From Bacteroidota bacterium (GTDB lineage Bacteria; Bacteroidota; Bacteroidia; Palsa-948), in the NCBI GenBank assembly GCA_003164895.1, contig PLUL01000056.1, positions 1 to 53,949 of the forward strand: 53,949 nucleotides of DNA, given 5' to 3'. The stretch's first letter is position 1, and each line of letters begins with the position of its first letter. Made by a program: the position numbers and the translations under genes. This document shows, piece by piece, positions 34,275-42,546 of this stretch. The notes beneath the pieces were generated by a model, which saw only the letters and a list, made by a program, of their open reading frames with translations, was not told where the DNA came from and made no database searches.

Positions 34275-35273
34275 ATGCAGAAGTTAAAAGTTAAAAGTCA
34301 AAAGAAGAATAGGTTGATATTTTTTTTCATTTTTCATTTTTCATTTTTCATTTTCAATTCTTCATTCTCCCAACAGCTTCCTTATTACACACAATTCGTG
34401 TCAAACGATTTCATGCTTAATCCGGCTGTTGCAGGAACAAAACGTTTTCTTGACACACGCATGGATGTAAGAACACAATGGGTAGGATTTGAATCTAATC
34501 CTGTTACCGAAGGAGTATCATTAAACAGCCGCTTTATGAATGGTACCATGGGAGCTGGCGGTGGGTTTTACAGAGATCAAACCGGACCTACAAGGAGAAA
34601 TGACCTTTCACTTGCGTATTCATACCACCTTAAATTTGATGATGTGGAACTTTCGTTAGGTGTTGCGGGTCAAATGCTTTCTTATCTTGTAGATGGTTCA
34701 CAATTATTTATGCAAATTCCTATTGACAATGCAATTAATTTAACAACCACACAAAAAAAAACAGTGTACGATGCAAACAGTGGTGTATTGTTATACAATG
34801 ACCGCTTCCATATAGGACTCAGCGCCCTCAATCTCACACAACCAACTGTAAATTTTTTTCCTAAAACAGATACAGTTCACAAATCTAAAATCGGAATAGT
34901 AACACATGTTTACGGAAGTATAGGTTACAATTGGTCGGGCAACCCCGATTGGATTTTTGAAAATTCTTTGCAAGTTGTGTACGCTGCAGCAAATCCCATC
35001 ACAATTGATTATAACCTGCGAGTTCATTATTTAAGAAAGGCATTTGCAGGAATTGCAATTCGCCTTCACGATGCAGTGGCACTTCAGGCAGGTTTTACTT
35101 TTCATGATGAATTTCAAGTGATTTACTCCTACGATATTGTTACTTCTACGCTGGGACAATTTCAAAGTGGTTCCCATGAAATCATGCTCATCTGGAGCTC
35201 CAACCTTGGAACGGATAAAAAAGGCAGATACAACAACAGATTCAAACATGAAAAATATGGATACATGTTTTAA
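34275..35273 (+). CDS. PorP/SprF family T9SS membrane protein
   Basis: A 332-residue outer-membrane protein of the PorP/SprF family: LPYYTQFVSNDFMLNPAVAGTKRFLDTRMDVRTQWVGF at the mature N-terminus, then GGGFYRDQTGPTRRNDLSLAYSYHL and a barrel-like remainder. SprF-type proteins assist secretion of a neighbouring type B cargo, and the cargo is the gene 6 nt upstream. The signal peptide is encoded by a 7-bp microsatellite (34324-34351) that could switch the frame by slippage. An AAGTTAAAAG repeat lies at codons 3-10. Confidence 0.92.
   Translation: MQKLKVKSQKKNRLIFFFIFHFSFFIFNSSFSQQLPYYTQFVSNDFMLNPAVAGTKRFLDTRMDVRTQWVGFESNPVTEGVSLNSRFMNGTMGAGGGFYRDQTGPTRRNDLSLAYSYHLKFDDVELSLGVAGQMLSYLVDGSQLFMQIPIDNAINLTTTQKKTVYDANSGVLLYNDRFHIGLSALNLTQPTVNFFPKTDTVHKSKIGIVTHVYGSIGYNWSGNPDWIFENSLQVVYAAANPITIDYNLRVHYLRKAFAGIAIRLHDAVALQAGFTFHDEFQVIYSYDIVTSTLGQFQSGSHEIMLIWSSNLGTDKKGRYNNRFKHEKYGYMF
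34324..34365 (+). repeat. 7-bp microsatellite in the SprF-like signal peptide
   Basis: Four perfect tandem TTTTCAT units (34324-34351) followed by two degenerate units (TTTCAAT, TCTTCAT). They encode the Phe-rich hydrophobic core FHFSFFIFNSS. A unit of 7 bp means gain or loss of one copy shifts the frame. Confidence 0.85.
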
Positions 35274-35288
35274 TTTAATTAAAAAATT

Positions 35289-35639
35289 ATGGCAAAAATT
35301 TTAGTTGAAGGAATAAAACTGTATGCCTATCACGGCTGCATGAAAGAAGAAGCCATAATTGGCGGAAATTATATTGTGGATGTTTGCATAGAAGCAGATA
35401 TGTCCAAACCTTCAAAATCAGATAACTTGAATGATGCAATAGATTATGTAATCGTATATGAAATCGTAAAAAAAGAAATGGCTGTCCGTTCAAAATTAAT
35501 TGAACATGTGGCGAAACGAATTCTTGGTAAATTGAAAAAATGTTTCCCAAAAACAAATACGATCGAAGTAAGGGTTACAAAACATAATCCTCCCATTGAT
35601 GGTGATGTAGAAAAAGTTTGCGCTGTTGTTTCAGAATAG
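35289..35639 (+). CDS. folB: Dihydroneopterin aldolase
   Basis: A 116-residue enzyme of normal length. Seen are VEGIKLYAYHGCMKEEAIIGGNYIVDV with the conserved Glu, DYVIVYEIVKKEM with Tyr, LIEHVAKRI, and the catalytic Lys in VRVTKHNPPIDG. It splits dihydroneopterin to 6-hydroxymethyl-dihydropterin and glycolaldehyde, the substrate route to FolP (encoded 10 kb away at 45620). It lies 15 nt after the SprF-like gene. Confidence 0.92.
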   Translation: MAKILVEGIKLYAYHGCMKEEAIIGGNYIVDVCIEADMSKPSKSDNLNDAIDYVIVYEIVKKEMAVRSKLIEHVAKRILGKLKKCFPKTNTIEVRVTKHNPPIDGDVEKVCAVVSE

Positions 35640-35666
35640 ATTGTAAATTCGCGTTGCCAAAAAAAT

Positions 35667-35737
35667 GGTCAGGTGGCCGAGCGGCTAGGCAGAGCTCTGC
35701 AAAAGCTCCTACAGCGGTTCAAATCCGCTCCTGACCT
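35667..35737 (+). tRNA. tRNA-Cys (anticodon GCA)
   Basis: A 71-nt cloverleaf: acceptor GGTCAGG/CCTGACC with discriminator T, anticodon stem GAGCT/AGCTC around CTGCAAA (anticodon GCA), and T arm AGCGG-TTCAAAT-CCGCT. The CCA end is not encoded. A terminator hairpin follows 8 nt later. Confidence 0.96.
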
Positions 35738-35745
35738 CGCCAGAG

Positions 35746-35775
35746 GGAGTGAAACGACACCGTTTCGCTCCTTTC
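35746..35775 (+). terminator. Terminator after tRNA-Cys
   Basis: GGAGTGAAACG, loop ACAC, CGTTTCGCTCC: an 11-bp stem with one wobble, then TTTCTTCGTTTTC. It would end the transcript carrying tRNA-Cys and possibly folB. Confidence 0.8.
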
Positions 35776-36231
35776 TTCGTTTTCGGCAGAAATTACTGTC
35801 GGTTGCGTTCGCTTCTGCGCCTGATGATTAACTATCTTTTTGAAAATCTTGTTTCCGAATTCGACGAGATAACGTTTGCGATGGTAAGTTCTAAGTTCCA
35901 TACCCAGTATAAACAGCTTTATGATGAGAGAATTGATAGACATTCAATGAACAAAATCATCAGAGGCTTTTTGTATTTATATATGGAAAATACGGAATCA
36001 AGAATGACAAGGTAATGCGGGGATTTGCAAATTCAGGTAAAGCTGTAAAATAAAATCCCGTTTTAACATCAAGAAAAAAAAGTTCAAATGTACCGGAGGT
36101 TGAGACAATCAGTTAAGATGTAATACAAGGTCTTTTGCTTCCACGGCAATAGTTATAGCATATAAGACAAAAAAACTGTAGGATTATTAAAAACTCGAGG
36201 ACAATTAGATGTTTAAAAATGCGTGAATAAA
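35776..36231. other. Gene-poor gap after tRNA-Cys
   Basis: About 450 bp without a recognisable gene. One frame from ATG 35824 to 36015 (64 residues, MINYLFENLVSEFDEITF...) has plausible composition but no family, promoter or partner; its longer form begins inside the terminator hairpin. The rest is AT-rich sequence. No copy of the tRNA 3' end is seen, so there is no evidence of an integrated element. Confidence 0.4.
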
Positions 36232-37095
36232 TTACTTATCAACCTTCGCCTTCATTTTATTCTTCAGTCCTTTCCAGTTCGTGAGTTTTGCTTTCACCAT
36301 GCCAACAAGTATGGGCGCCTCTATATAAATAGGTATCTGGTTTTCATCATCGGTTGCCCACACCGTCATTCCTTCACCGCCTTTAAACAAAGCGCCTTCC
36401 ACCAGCAGCGGCTTAAACTTAATACAATTAAAAATATTCTTGCCGTCAAATTTAATTATTTCTTTTCCTATATAACGAACGTAAAGGGCATACACTTTAT
36501 TATCTAAGTAAAGCGAAATAGGAATGGTGTCATTTGGTTTATATTTGGAATAATCTATGGTGCGCGAAAAATAAATCATCGAGAGCGGGTCGAAGGAGCA
36601 AGGCGCAATAGTAACCGTATCGAGGCGCAACTTTTTTTTCTCCTTCGTTACACAATATGCTTTTTGTTTATTGAAATTAAAAAAACATTCGTTGTAAAAA
36701 AACCGTCCACCTTCCTGTACATCGCGTATGTAATGAAATGGTTTTAACGTGGCGGTATCCACCCAGCAAGTATAATGGTCGCGCACTTTAAAAAGCCAAT
36801 CGTAGGATGGAAATGTTTGCCCGTTGCCGGATAGTTTGTAACAAGGCTTTCCATTAAAATCATTTCGCTCCGTTTTAAATATTACTTGTCCGGCATCGAG
36901 CCAGATGAAACCCCAGTTATACGATGTTTGATAAATAAGTTCCTCTCCTGAAGTAAAGGCGTCATTCTCATTTTCGCAAGTGGCTGCAAGATTGTTGCAA
37001 GAAATAGCAGACGCATTATTTAAATAAGATATATTTTTATAGGAAAGAAATAAGAGAGAAAGTATGACAAGCAAATATGAAAACCATTTTTTCAT
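36232..37095 (-). CDS. DUF3108 domain protein, secreted
   Basis: A 287-residue protein with an N-terminal signal helix (MKKWFSYLLVILSLLFLSYKN). The DUF3108 pattern is seen in FTSGEELIYQTSYNWGFIWLDAGQVIF, then YKLSGNGQTFPSYDWLFKVRDHYTCWVDTATLKPFHYIRDVQEGG, with a beta-rich remainder (VWATDDENQIPIYIEAPILVGMVKAKL). Function is not established; periplasmic location is likely. ATG 37095 is chosen over a frame start 26 codons upstream because it begins a signal peptide. A near -7 box (TACTTTTA) lies upstream. Confidence 0.85.
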   Translation of the reverse strand: MKKWFSYLLVILSLLFLSYKNISYLNNASAISCNNLAATCENENDAFTSGEELIYQTSYNWGFIWLDAGQVIFKTERNDFNGKPCYKLSGNGQTFPSYDWLFKVRDHYTCWVDTATLKPFHYIRDVQEGGRFFYNECFFNFNKQKAYCVTKEKKKLRLDTVTIAPCSFDPLSMIYFSRTIDYSKYKPNDTIPISLYLDNKVYALYVRYIGKEIIKFDGKNIFNCIKFKPLLVEGALFKGGEGMTVWATDDENQIPIYIEAPILVGMVKAKLTNWKGLKNKMKAKVDK

Positions 37096-37160
37096 TCTGT
37101 AAAAGTAAATGAAAAAGATGTTGAAATATTTTCTTCTTTTGCTGAACCAAATCTTATCCC

Positions 37161-37622
37161 ATGAACAAAACAAAAATCACCTTCGCATTTTTAATTGCAT
37201 TGGCAGGAATTGCTTTTGCTTGTAACAGTTTTTCATTCCAAACTGAAACTGACCCCTGGACAGCAAAACAACTTATGGAACCAGCTGACCTTGCAAAAAT
37301 AATAAACGACCCTGCCAGCGCAAAACCAATCATTTTCGGAATTGGTTTTGGCGGAGGAATAAAAGGAGCGATTGACCTTGGTCCGACAAAAGAAAACGCG
37401 ACTATTGAAAAACTAAAAACGGAATTAAGCAAGCTGCCGAAGGATGCAAACATTGTGATTTACTGCGGATGCTGTCCTTTTGTTCATTGCCCAAATATTC
37501 GTCCGGCTTTCAAACTGCTAAACGAAATGAAATTCACCAATCATAAACTTTTGAATCTGTCGCAAAATTTAAAAACAGATTGGATTGACAAAGGTTATCC
37601 CGTCAGTGTTCCTGCAAAATAA
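37161..37622 (+). CDS. Rhodanese-like domain protein, exported
   Basis: A 153-residue protein with a signal peptide (ITFAFLIALAGIAFACNS) and one rhodanese-like domain. The loop IVIYCGCCPFVHCPNIRPAFKLL carries several cysteines at the active-site position, more than a standard six-residue CxxxxR loop, so a redox or metal role is possible. The C-terminal LKTDWIDKGYPV is typical of the fold. The Cys near residue 21 is not in a good lipobox. Divergent from DUF3108 with a 65-bp gap. Confidence 0.75.
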   Translation: MNKTKITFAFLIALAGIAFACNSFSFQTETDPWTAKQLMEPADLAKIINDPASAKPIIFGIGFGGGIKGAIDLGPTKENATIEKLKTELSKLPKDANIVIYCGCCPFVHCPNIRPAFKLLNEMKFTNHKLLNLSQNLKTDWIDKGYPVSVPAK

Positions 37623-37642
37623 TTCTCTCTAAAATTCCTATA

Positions 37643-39556
37643 ATGAAAAAACTCACGCAATTAGTTTTTCTGATTCTATTTTGCATTTCGCTTCACGCGC
37701 AAATCATTAACAAAGATTCCGCTTGGATTGTAAATAATTATTTCAAAATGGAACGCAGCATTCCGATGCGCGATGGAGTAAAACTTTTTACTTCTATTTA
37801 CATTCCGAAGGATTCCTCGCAAAAGCATCCCATCATGCTCACAAGGACGCCCTACTCTTGCACGCCTTATGGAGAAAAGAATTTCAAAAATGTGTGGGTC
37901 AGAAATACTCGTGAATATTTTTTGCAGAAATATATTGTCGTAACACAGGATGTACGCGGATGTTACATGAGCGAAGGCGAGTATGAAGACATTCGTCCTT
38001 TCATAGAAAATAAAAAATCAAATAAAGAAATTGACGAAGCCAGCGACACCTACGATGCAATTGACTGGATGGTAAAAAATATTCCCACCAACAACGGAAA
38101 TGTTGGCGTAAGCGGAATTTCTTATCCAGGATTTTATTCCACGATGGCTGCACTGTGTGGACATCCTGCGCTGAAAGCCGTTGGTCCGCAAGCGCCAGTT
38201 ACAAATTGGTTTCTTGGCGATGACGTTCACCACAAAGGCGCATTTTTTCTGATGGATGATTTTAGTTTTGATTATTCGTTTGGTGTTCCTCATTCAAAGC
38301 CGACAACAAAAGATGCACCTGATTTTAATTTTCCGACAGATGATAACTACGATTTTTTTCTTCGCGAAGGAACTTTGAAAAATATCACCAAGCATTACAT
38401 GGGCGACACGATGAAATTCTGGCAGATGGAAATGAATCATCCCAACTATGATGATTTCTGGAAAGCTCATACAGTAACGTATCATTTGAAAAATATAAAA
38501 CCAGCCGTGCTCATCACCGGAGGATTGTTTGATGCTGAAGATTGCTGGGGAACGTGGAATACATATAAAACGATTGAAAAAAATAATCCAAATACAATAA
38601 ATAAAATCGCAATTGGTCCATGGTTTCATGGCGGATGGTCTCGCGGCGATGGAAGTCATTTAGGAAATGTGCAATTCGGAAGTGCAACTTATTATTATTA
38701 CTACAAGAATATCGAAATGCCTTTCTTCAATTACTATTTAAAGGGAGAAGGTGATATAAAAAATATCGCAGAAGCTACTGTTTTTATCACAGGAGAAAAC
38801 AAATGGCACCAATTCACCGAATGGCCTCCGAAGAATGTAGAAACAAAAAATCTTTACATGAATGAAAAAAGCGCGCTGAGATTTACTAAGCCAATTACAT
38901 CCAGCAGCTTTGAAGAATATGTGAGCGACCCATCCCGACCGGTTCCTTACACCGAAGATGTTCACATTAACCGCACTCGCGAATACATGACCGATGACCA
39001 GCGCTTTGCTTCGCGCAGACCAGATGTTTTGGTATTCAGAACAGAAATTTTAAAAGAAGATATTACGCTTACGGGTCCGGTGATTGCAGATTTGTTTGTC
39101 AGCATTTCCACCACCGATGCAGATTTTGTTGTGAAAATCATAGATGTTTTTCCTGATGATTTCAAATACAATGATTCCATTCCAACTCCAAAACCCACTC
39201 ACGAAACAAGAAGAAATCCGAAACCTGATTATCCGATGGGCGGTTATCAAATGCTTGTGCGCGGCGAAGTGATGAGAGGAAAATTCAGAAATAGTTTTGA
39301 AAATCCTGAACCATTTTCTCCAGGAAAAATCACCGAGGTGAAATATGAATTGCCGGATGTGGCTCACACATTTCAAAAAGGACATCGAATCATGATTCAA
39401 ATTCAAAGCAGTTGGTTTCCATTGGTGGATAGAAATCCTCAACAGTTTCTCGACATTTATCACTGCGATGAAACCGATTTTGTAAAATCAACAATTAAAG
39501 TTTATCACGATGCCAATCATGCTTCGAATGTTTTGTTGCCAATATTGAAAAAATAA
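37643..39556 (+). CDS. CocE/NonD (S15-type) serine hydrolase, secreted
   Basis: A 637-residue alpha/beta hydrolase with a signal peptide (MKKLTQLVFLILFCISLHAQ). RSIPMRDGVKLFTSIYIPKD starts the catalytic domain. The nucleophile is Ser160 in GVSGISYPGF, the acid lies near 297-300 (GGLFDAEDCWG) and His is near 329 (IGPWFHGGWSRGDGSH). The C-terminal jelly-roll (ITLTGPVIADLFVSISTTDADFVVKIIDVFPD) is typical of X-Pro dipeptidyl peptidase/cocaine esterase-like enzymes and glutaryl-7-ACA acylase relatives. Substrate, peptide or ester, is unknown. Starts 20 nt after the rhodanese gene. Confidence 0.9.
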   Translation: MKKLTQLVFLILFCISLHAQIINKDSAWIVNNYFKMERSIPMRDGVKLFTSIYIPKDSSQKHPIMLTRTPYSCTPYGEKNFKNVWVRNTREYFLQKYIVVTQDVRGCYMSEGEYEDIRPFIENKKSNKEIDEASDTYDAIDWMVKNIPTNNGNVGVSGISYPGFYSTMAALCGHPALKAVGPQAPVTNWFLGDDVHHKGAFFLMDDFSFDYSFGVPHSKPTTKDAPDFNFPTDDNYDFFLREGTLKNITKHYMGDTMKFWQMEMNHPNYDDFWKAHTVTYHLKNIKPAVLITGGLFDAEDCWGTWNTYKTIEKNNPNTINKIAIGPWFHGGWSRGDGSHLGNVQFGSATYYYYYKNIEMPFFNYYLKGEGDIKNIAEATVFITGENKWHQFTEWPPKNVETKNLYMNEKSALRFTKPITSSSFEEYVSDPSRPVPYTEDVHINRTREYMTDDQRFASRRPDVLVFRTEILKEDITLTGPVIADLFVSISTTDADFVVKIIDVFPDDFKYNDSIPTPKPTHETRRNPKPDYPMGGYQMLVRGEVMRGKFRNSFENPEPFSPGKITEVKYELPDVAHTFQKGHRIMIQIQSSWFPLVDRNPQQFLDIYHCDETDFVKSTIKVYHDANHASNVLLPILKK

Positions 39557-39618
39557 TTCCAAAACTATCTGCATTTTATAAATACAATTATAGAATTATA
39601 AAATTTGTACATTCACAC

Positions 39619-40005
39619 ATGATTTCGCAGATTACAAAAGGAGTAAAAATCACTGTGCTTACACGCTTTCAATCGGCTTATTCCCGCCCTGAAATGAACC
39701 ATTTTCTTTTCACGTATAGAATCCTGATTGAGAATAGAAGTGAATACTCCGTTCAGTTATTACGCAGACACTGGTATATTTTTGATTCTAACGGAGAACA
39801 CAGAGAAGTGGAAGGCGATGGTGTGGTTGGTCAGCAACCTGTTTTGATGCCAAACGAAATTTACGAATATGAATCTGCCTGCAACCTCACTACCGACATT
39901 GGAAAAATGAGTGGTGTTTATGAAATGATTCGAATTATTGATAAAGAAAAATTTATGGTAGAAATTCCTGAATTCAAATTAATTGCACCTCAAAGATTAA
40001 ACTGA
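39619..40005 (+). CDS. apaG: ApaG domain protein
   Basis: A 128-residue fibronectin III-like ApaG protein. The family start GVKITVLTRFQSAYSRPEMNHFLFTYRILIENRSEYSVQLLRRHWYIFDSNGE, then VEGDGVVGQQPVLMPNEIYEYESACNL, is unmistakable. ApaG has been linked to cobalt/magnesium efflux and to phosphate-binding, but its role is not settled. It lies 22 nt before pruA. Confidence 0.92.
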   Translation: MISQITKGVKITVLTRFQSAYSRPEMNHFLFTYRILIENRSEYSVQLLRRHWYIFDSNGEHREVEGDGVVGQQPVLMPNEIYEYESACNLTTDIGKMSGVYEMIRIIDKEKFMVEIPEFKLIAPQRLN

Positions 40006-40027
40006 TAAACTTTCTAAACTAAAAAAT

Positions 40028-41668
40028 ATGGCAAACGGTTTTTTCAAAATTCCAGTTACTGCAAACGAACCGATTAAACAATACGCTCCCGGTTCAATTG
40101 AACGCGAAGAATTAAAACGTACCATCAAAGAAATGCGTTCACAGGTGATTGATGTTCCAATGTATATCGGCGACAAAGAAGTACGCACAGGAAAAAAAGT
40201 TGCTCTCACCTCACCTCACGACCACAAACACATTCTTGGATATTATCACAAAGGAGATAAAACTCATGTAAAGCAAGCGATAACTGCTGCGATGAGTGCG
40301 AAAAAGAAATGGGTTACAATGTCATGGGAACACCGTGCAGCAATTTTTCTGAAAGTTGCTGAATTGCTTTCCGGTCCGTACCGCTATAAAATTGTTGCTG
40401 CAACAATGCTTGGGCAATCTAAAAATGTTTATCAGGCGGAAATTGACGCAGCTTGCGAGAGCATTGATTTTTTACGCTTCAACGTAAAATACATGACAGA
40501 AATTTATGCACAGCAAGTTGATTCATCAACCGGAATGTGGAACCGATTGGAATGGCGTCCGCTTGAAGGATTTATTTACGCGCTCACTCCATTTAATTTT
40601 ACTGCGATTGCATTGAACTTAACAACTTCATGCGCTATGATGGGCAACACGGTTGTGTGGAAACAATCTGGCGCTGCGATTTATTCTGCGTATTATCTCA
40701 TGGAAGTTTTCCGCAAAGCGGGATTGCCTGATGGAGTTATTAATTTGATTCATGCCGGTGGTGCTGAAACTGCAGATGTAGTTCTCACTCATCCTGATTT
40801 TGCCGGAATTCATTTTACGGGTTCAACAGAAGTTTTCCGCGACATTTGGAAAAAAATCGGCACTAATATTCCTGTCTATAAATCTTATCCAAGAATCGTA
40901 GGAGAAACAGGCGGAAAAGATTTCATCATCGGACATAAATCTGCCGATGCAAAAGTTCTTGCAACTGCAATTTTGAGAGGAGCATTTGAATATCAGGGAC
41001 AAAAATGTTCAGCATGTTCACGTGCATACATTCCTTCCAATCTCTGGAAAGAAGTTAAAAAGATTTTCACCGAAGAAATTGCTTCGATGAAAATGGGGCC
41101 AACCGAAGACATGGGCAATTTCATCAATGCTGTGATTGACGAAGCATCATTTGATAAAATAGCCGGATACATTGACCGCGCGAAGAAAGACCGAAAAGAT
41201 GCGCAGGTTATTATTGGTGGAAACTACGATAAGAGTAAAGGATATTTTATTGAGCCAACAGTTATCCTGGCGAAGAATCCTGCTTACAGAACCATGTGCG
41301 AAGAAATTTTTGGACCCGTTTTAACAATTCATGTGTATGATGAAAATAAATATGATAAGATGCTTGATATTGTGAACACAACTTCTCCTTATGCGCTCAC
41401 AGGCGCTTTAATTTGTCAGGACAGATATGTGATTGAACAAACGGAGAAAAAACTTGTTCATGCTGCCGGAAATTTTTACATCAACGATAAATGTACAGGA
41501 GCGGTTGTTGGTCAACAGCCATTTGGCGGTGCAAGAGCATCTGGTACTGATGACAAAGCCGGACACATGATTAATTTATTGCGATGGGTTGCACCAAGAA
41601 CAATTAAAGAACTTTTCGTTCCGCCAACCGATTACAGATATCCGTTTTTGTTGCCGGATAAGAAATAA
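40028..41668 (+). CDS. pruA: L-glutamate gamma-semialdehyde dehydrogenase
   Basis: A 546-residue aldehyde dehydrogenase of the 1-pyrroline-5-carboxylate dehydrogenase type. Catalytic Cys327 is in YQGQKCSACSRAYIP, and IVGETGGKDFIIG supplies the general-base Glu. The C-terminal NDKCTGAVVGQQPFGGARASGTDDKAG motif is specific to this subfamily. It oxidises glutamate semialdehyde to glutamate in proline catabolism. No proline dehydrogenase domain is fused or adjacent. Confidence 0.95.
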   Translation: MANGFFKIPVTANEPIKQYAPGSIEREELKRTIKEMRSQVIDVPMYIGDKEVRTGKKVALTSPHDHKHILGYYHKGDKTHVKQAITAAMSAKKKWVTMSWEHRAAIFLKVAELLSGPYRYKIVAATMLGQSKNVYQAEIDAACESIDFLRFNVKYMTEIYAQQVDSSTGMWNRLEWRPLEGFIYALTPFNFTAIALNLTTSCAMMGNTVVWKQSGAAIYSAYYLMEVFRKAGLPDGVINLIHAGGAETADVVLTHPDFAGIHFTGSTEVFRDIWKKIGTNIPVYKSYPRIVGETGGKDFIIGHKSADAKVLATAILRGAFEYQGQKCSACSRAYIPSNLWKEVKKIFTEEIASMKMGPTEDMGNFINAVIDEASFDKIAGYIDRAKKDRKDAQVIIGGNYDKSKGYFIEPTVILAKNPAYRTMCEEIFGPVLTIHVYDENKYDKMLDIVNTTSPYALTGALICQDRYVIEQTEKKLVHAAGNFYINDKCTGAVVGQQPFGGARASGTDDKAGHMINLLRWVAPRTIKELFVPPTDYRYPFLLPDKK

Positions 41669-41734
41669 AAAGAAGATTAATTTATCTAAGATAAAAGGCA
41701 GGAGATTTTCTTCTGACTTTTTATTTTTGACACT

Positions 41735-42517
41735 TCAAAGGATTGCTTTCACTACATCAATAAAATCTCTTGCGTTTAGCGATGCTCCACCGATTAGTCC
41801 GCCATCTACATCCGGTTGAGAAAAAATTGATTTTGCATTCTGAGGATTGCAGCTTCCGCCATAGAGAATGGAAATGTTTTCAGAAATTTCTTTACCGTAT
41901 TTTCCAGAAATAACCGATCGAATATATTTATGAATTTCCTGCGCTTGTTCTGGAGTTGCATTTTTACCGGTACCAATTGCCCAAACGGGTTCGTATGCAA
42001 TTACAATTTTACTTAACTGATCGTTATTCAAATGGAACAAACATTCTTGAATCTGACGAGTGATGATTTGAAACTGTTTGCCTGATTCGCGTTCCTGCAA
42101 AGTTTCGCCCACACAACATATCGCGATGAGATTACTTTCAAGGGCTCGATTAATTTTATTTGCTACTAATTGATTGGTTTCGCCAAAATAATTTCTCCTT
42201 TCTGAATGACCGATGATCACATAATCCACTTTGGCAGCTTTCAGCATTGAAGCAGAAATTTCTCCGGTAAAAGCTCCTTCTTTTTCTGAAGAACAATTCT
42301 GCGCGGCAATTTTTATATCCCATCCCTGTGCTAACACGGCTGAATCAGCAACAATAAGATAAGGTGGAGCTACAACAATTTCAGGGAATTCTTTTCCTGA
42401 ATCTTCATTGAGTGACAATTCCAAGTCGAGAAGTTTTAAAAAATGAACAAGCATTTCCATTCCTTCGCGATGGGTTTTATTCATCTTCCAGTTGCCGACA
42501 ATAATTTTTTTTCTCAT
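41735..42517 (-). CDS. tpiA: Triosephosphate isomerase
   Basis: A 260-residue TIM barrel, slightly longer than the usual ~250 owing to a stretch near residues 30-45 (LELSLNEDSGKEF). Catalytic Lys in VGNWKMNK, His in IIGHSERRNYFGE, Glu in IAYEPVWAIGTGK, and the phosphate loop LYGGSCNPQNA and DGGLIGGASL are all present. It interconverts the triose phosphates of glycolysis. Last gene of a minus-strand operon with the permease, the BT_3928-like protein and DUF1599. Confidence 0.96.
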   Translation of the reverse strand: MRKKIIVGNWKMNKTHREGMEMLVHFLKLLDLELSLNEDSGKEFPEIVVAPPYLIVADSAVLAQGWDIKIAAQNCSSEKEGAFTGEISASMLKAAKVDYVIIGHSERRNYFGETNQLVANKINRALESNLIAICCVGETLQERESGKQFQIITRQIQECLFHLNNDQLSKIVIAYEPVWAIGTGKNATPEQAQEIHKYIRSVISGKYGKEISENISILYGGSCNPQNAKSIFSQPDVDGGLIGGASLNARDFIDVVKAIL

Positions 42518-42546
42518 GTGTATTTGCTTTTCAAAAATAAAATTAT

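Noticed and set aside
35749-36015. 88-residue ORF after tRNA-Cys
   Set aside because: Its GTG start lies in the tRNA terminator hairpin and no family is recognised; the shorter ATG form cannot be supported either.
35667-36231. tRNA-Cys as an integration site of a mobile element
   Set aside because: No second copy of the tRNA 3' end, no integrase and no phage or plasmid genes nearby.
41669-41734. Bidirectional terminator between pruA and tpiA
   Set aside because: AAAAAG...AAGA and TCTTCTGACTTTTT pair only with a bulge and a long loop; too weak to call.
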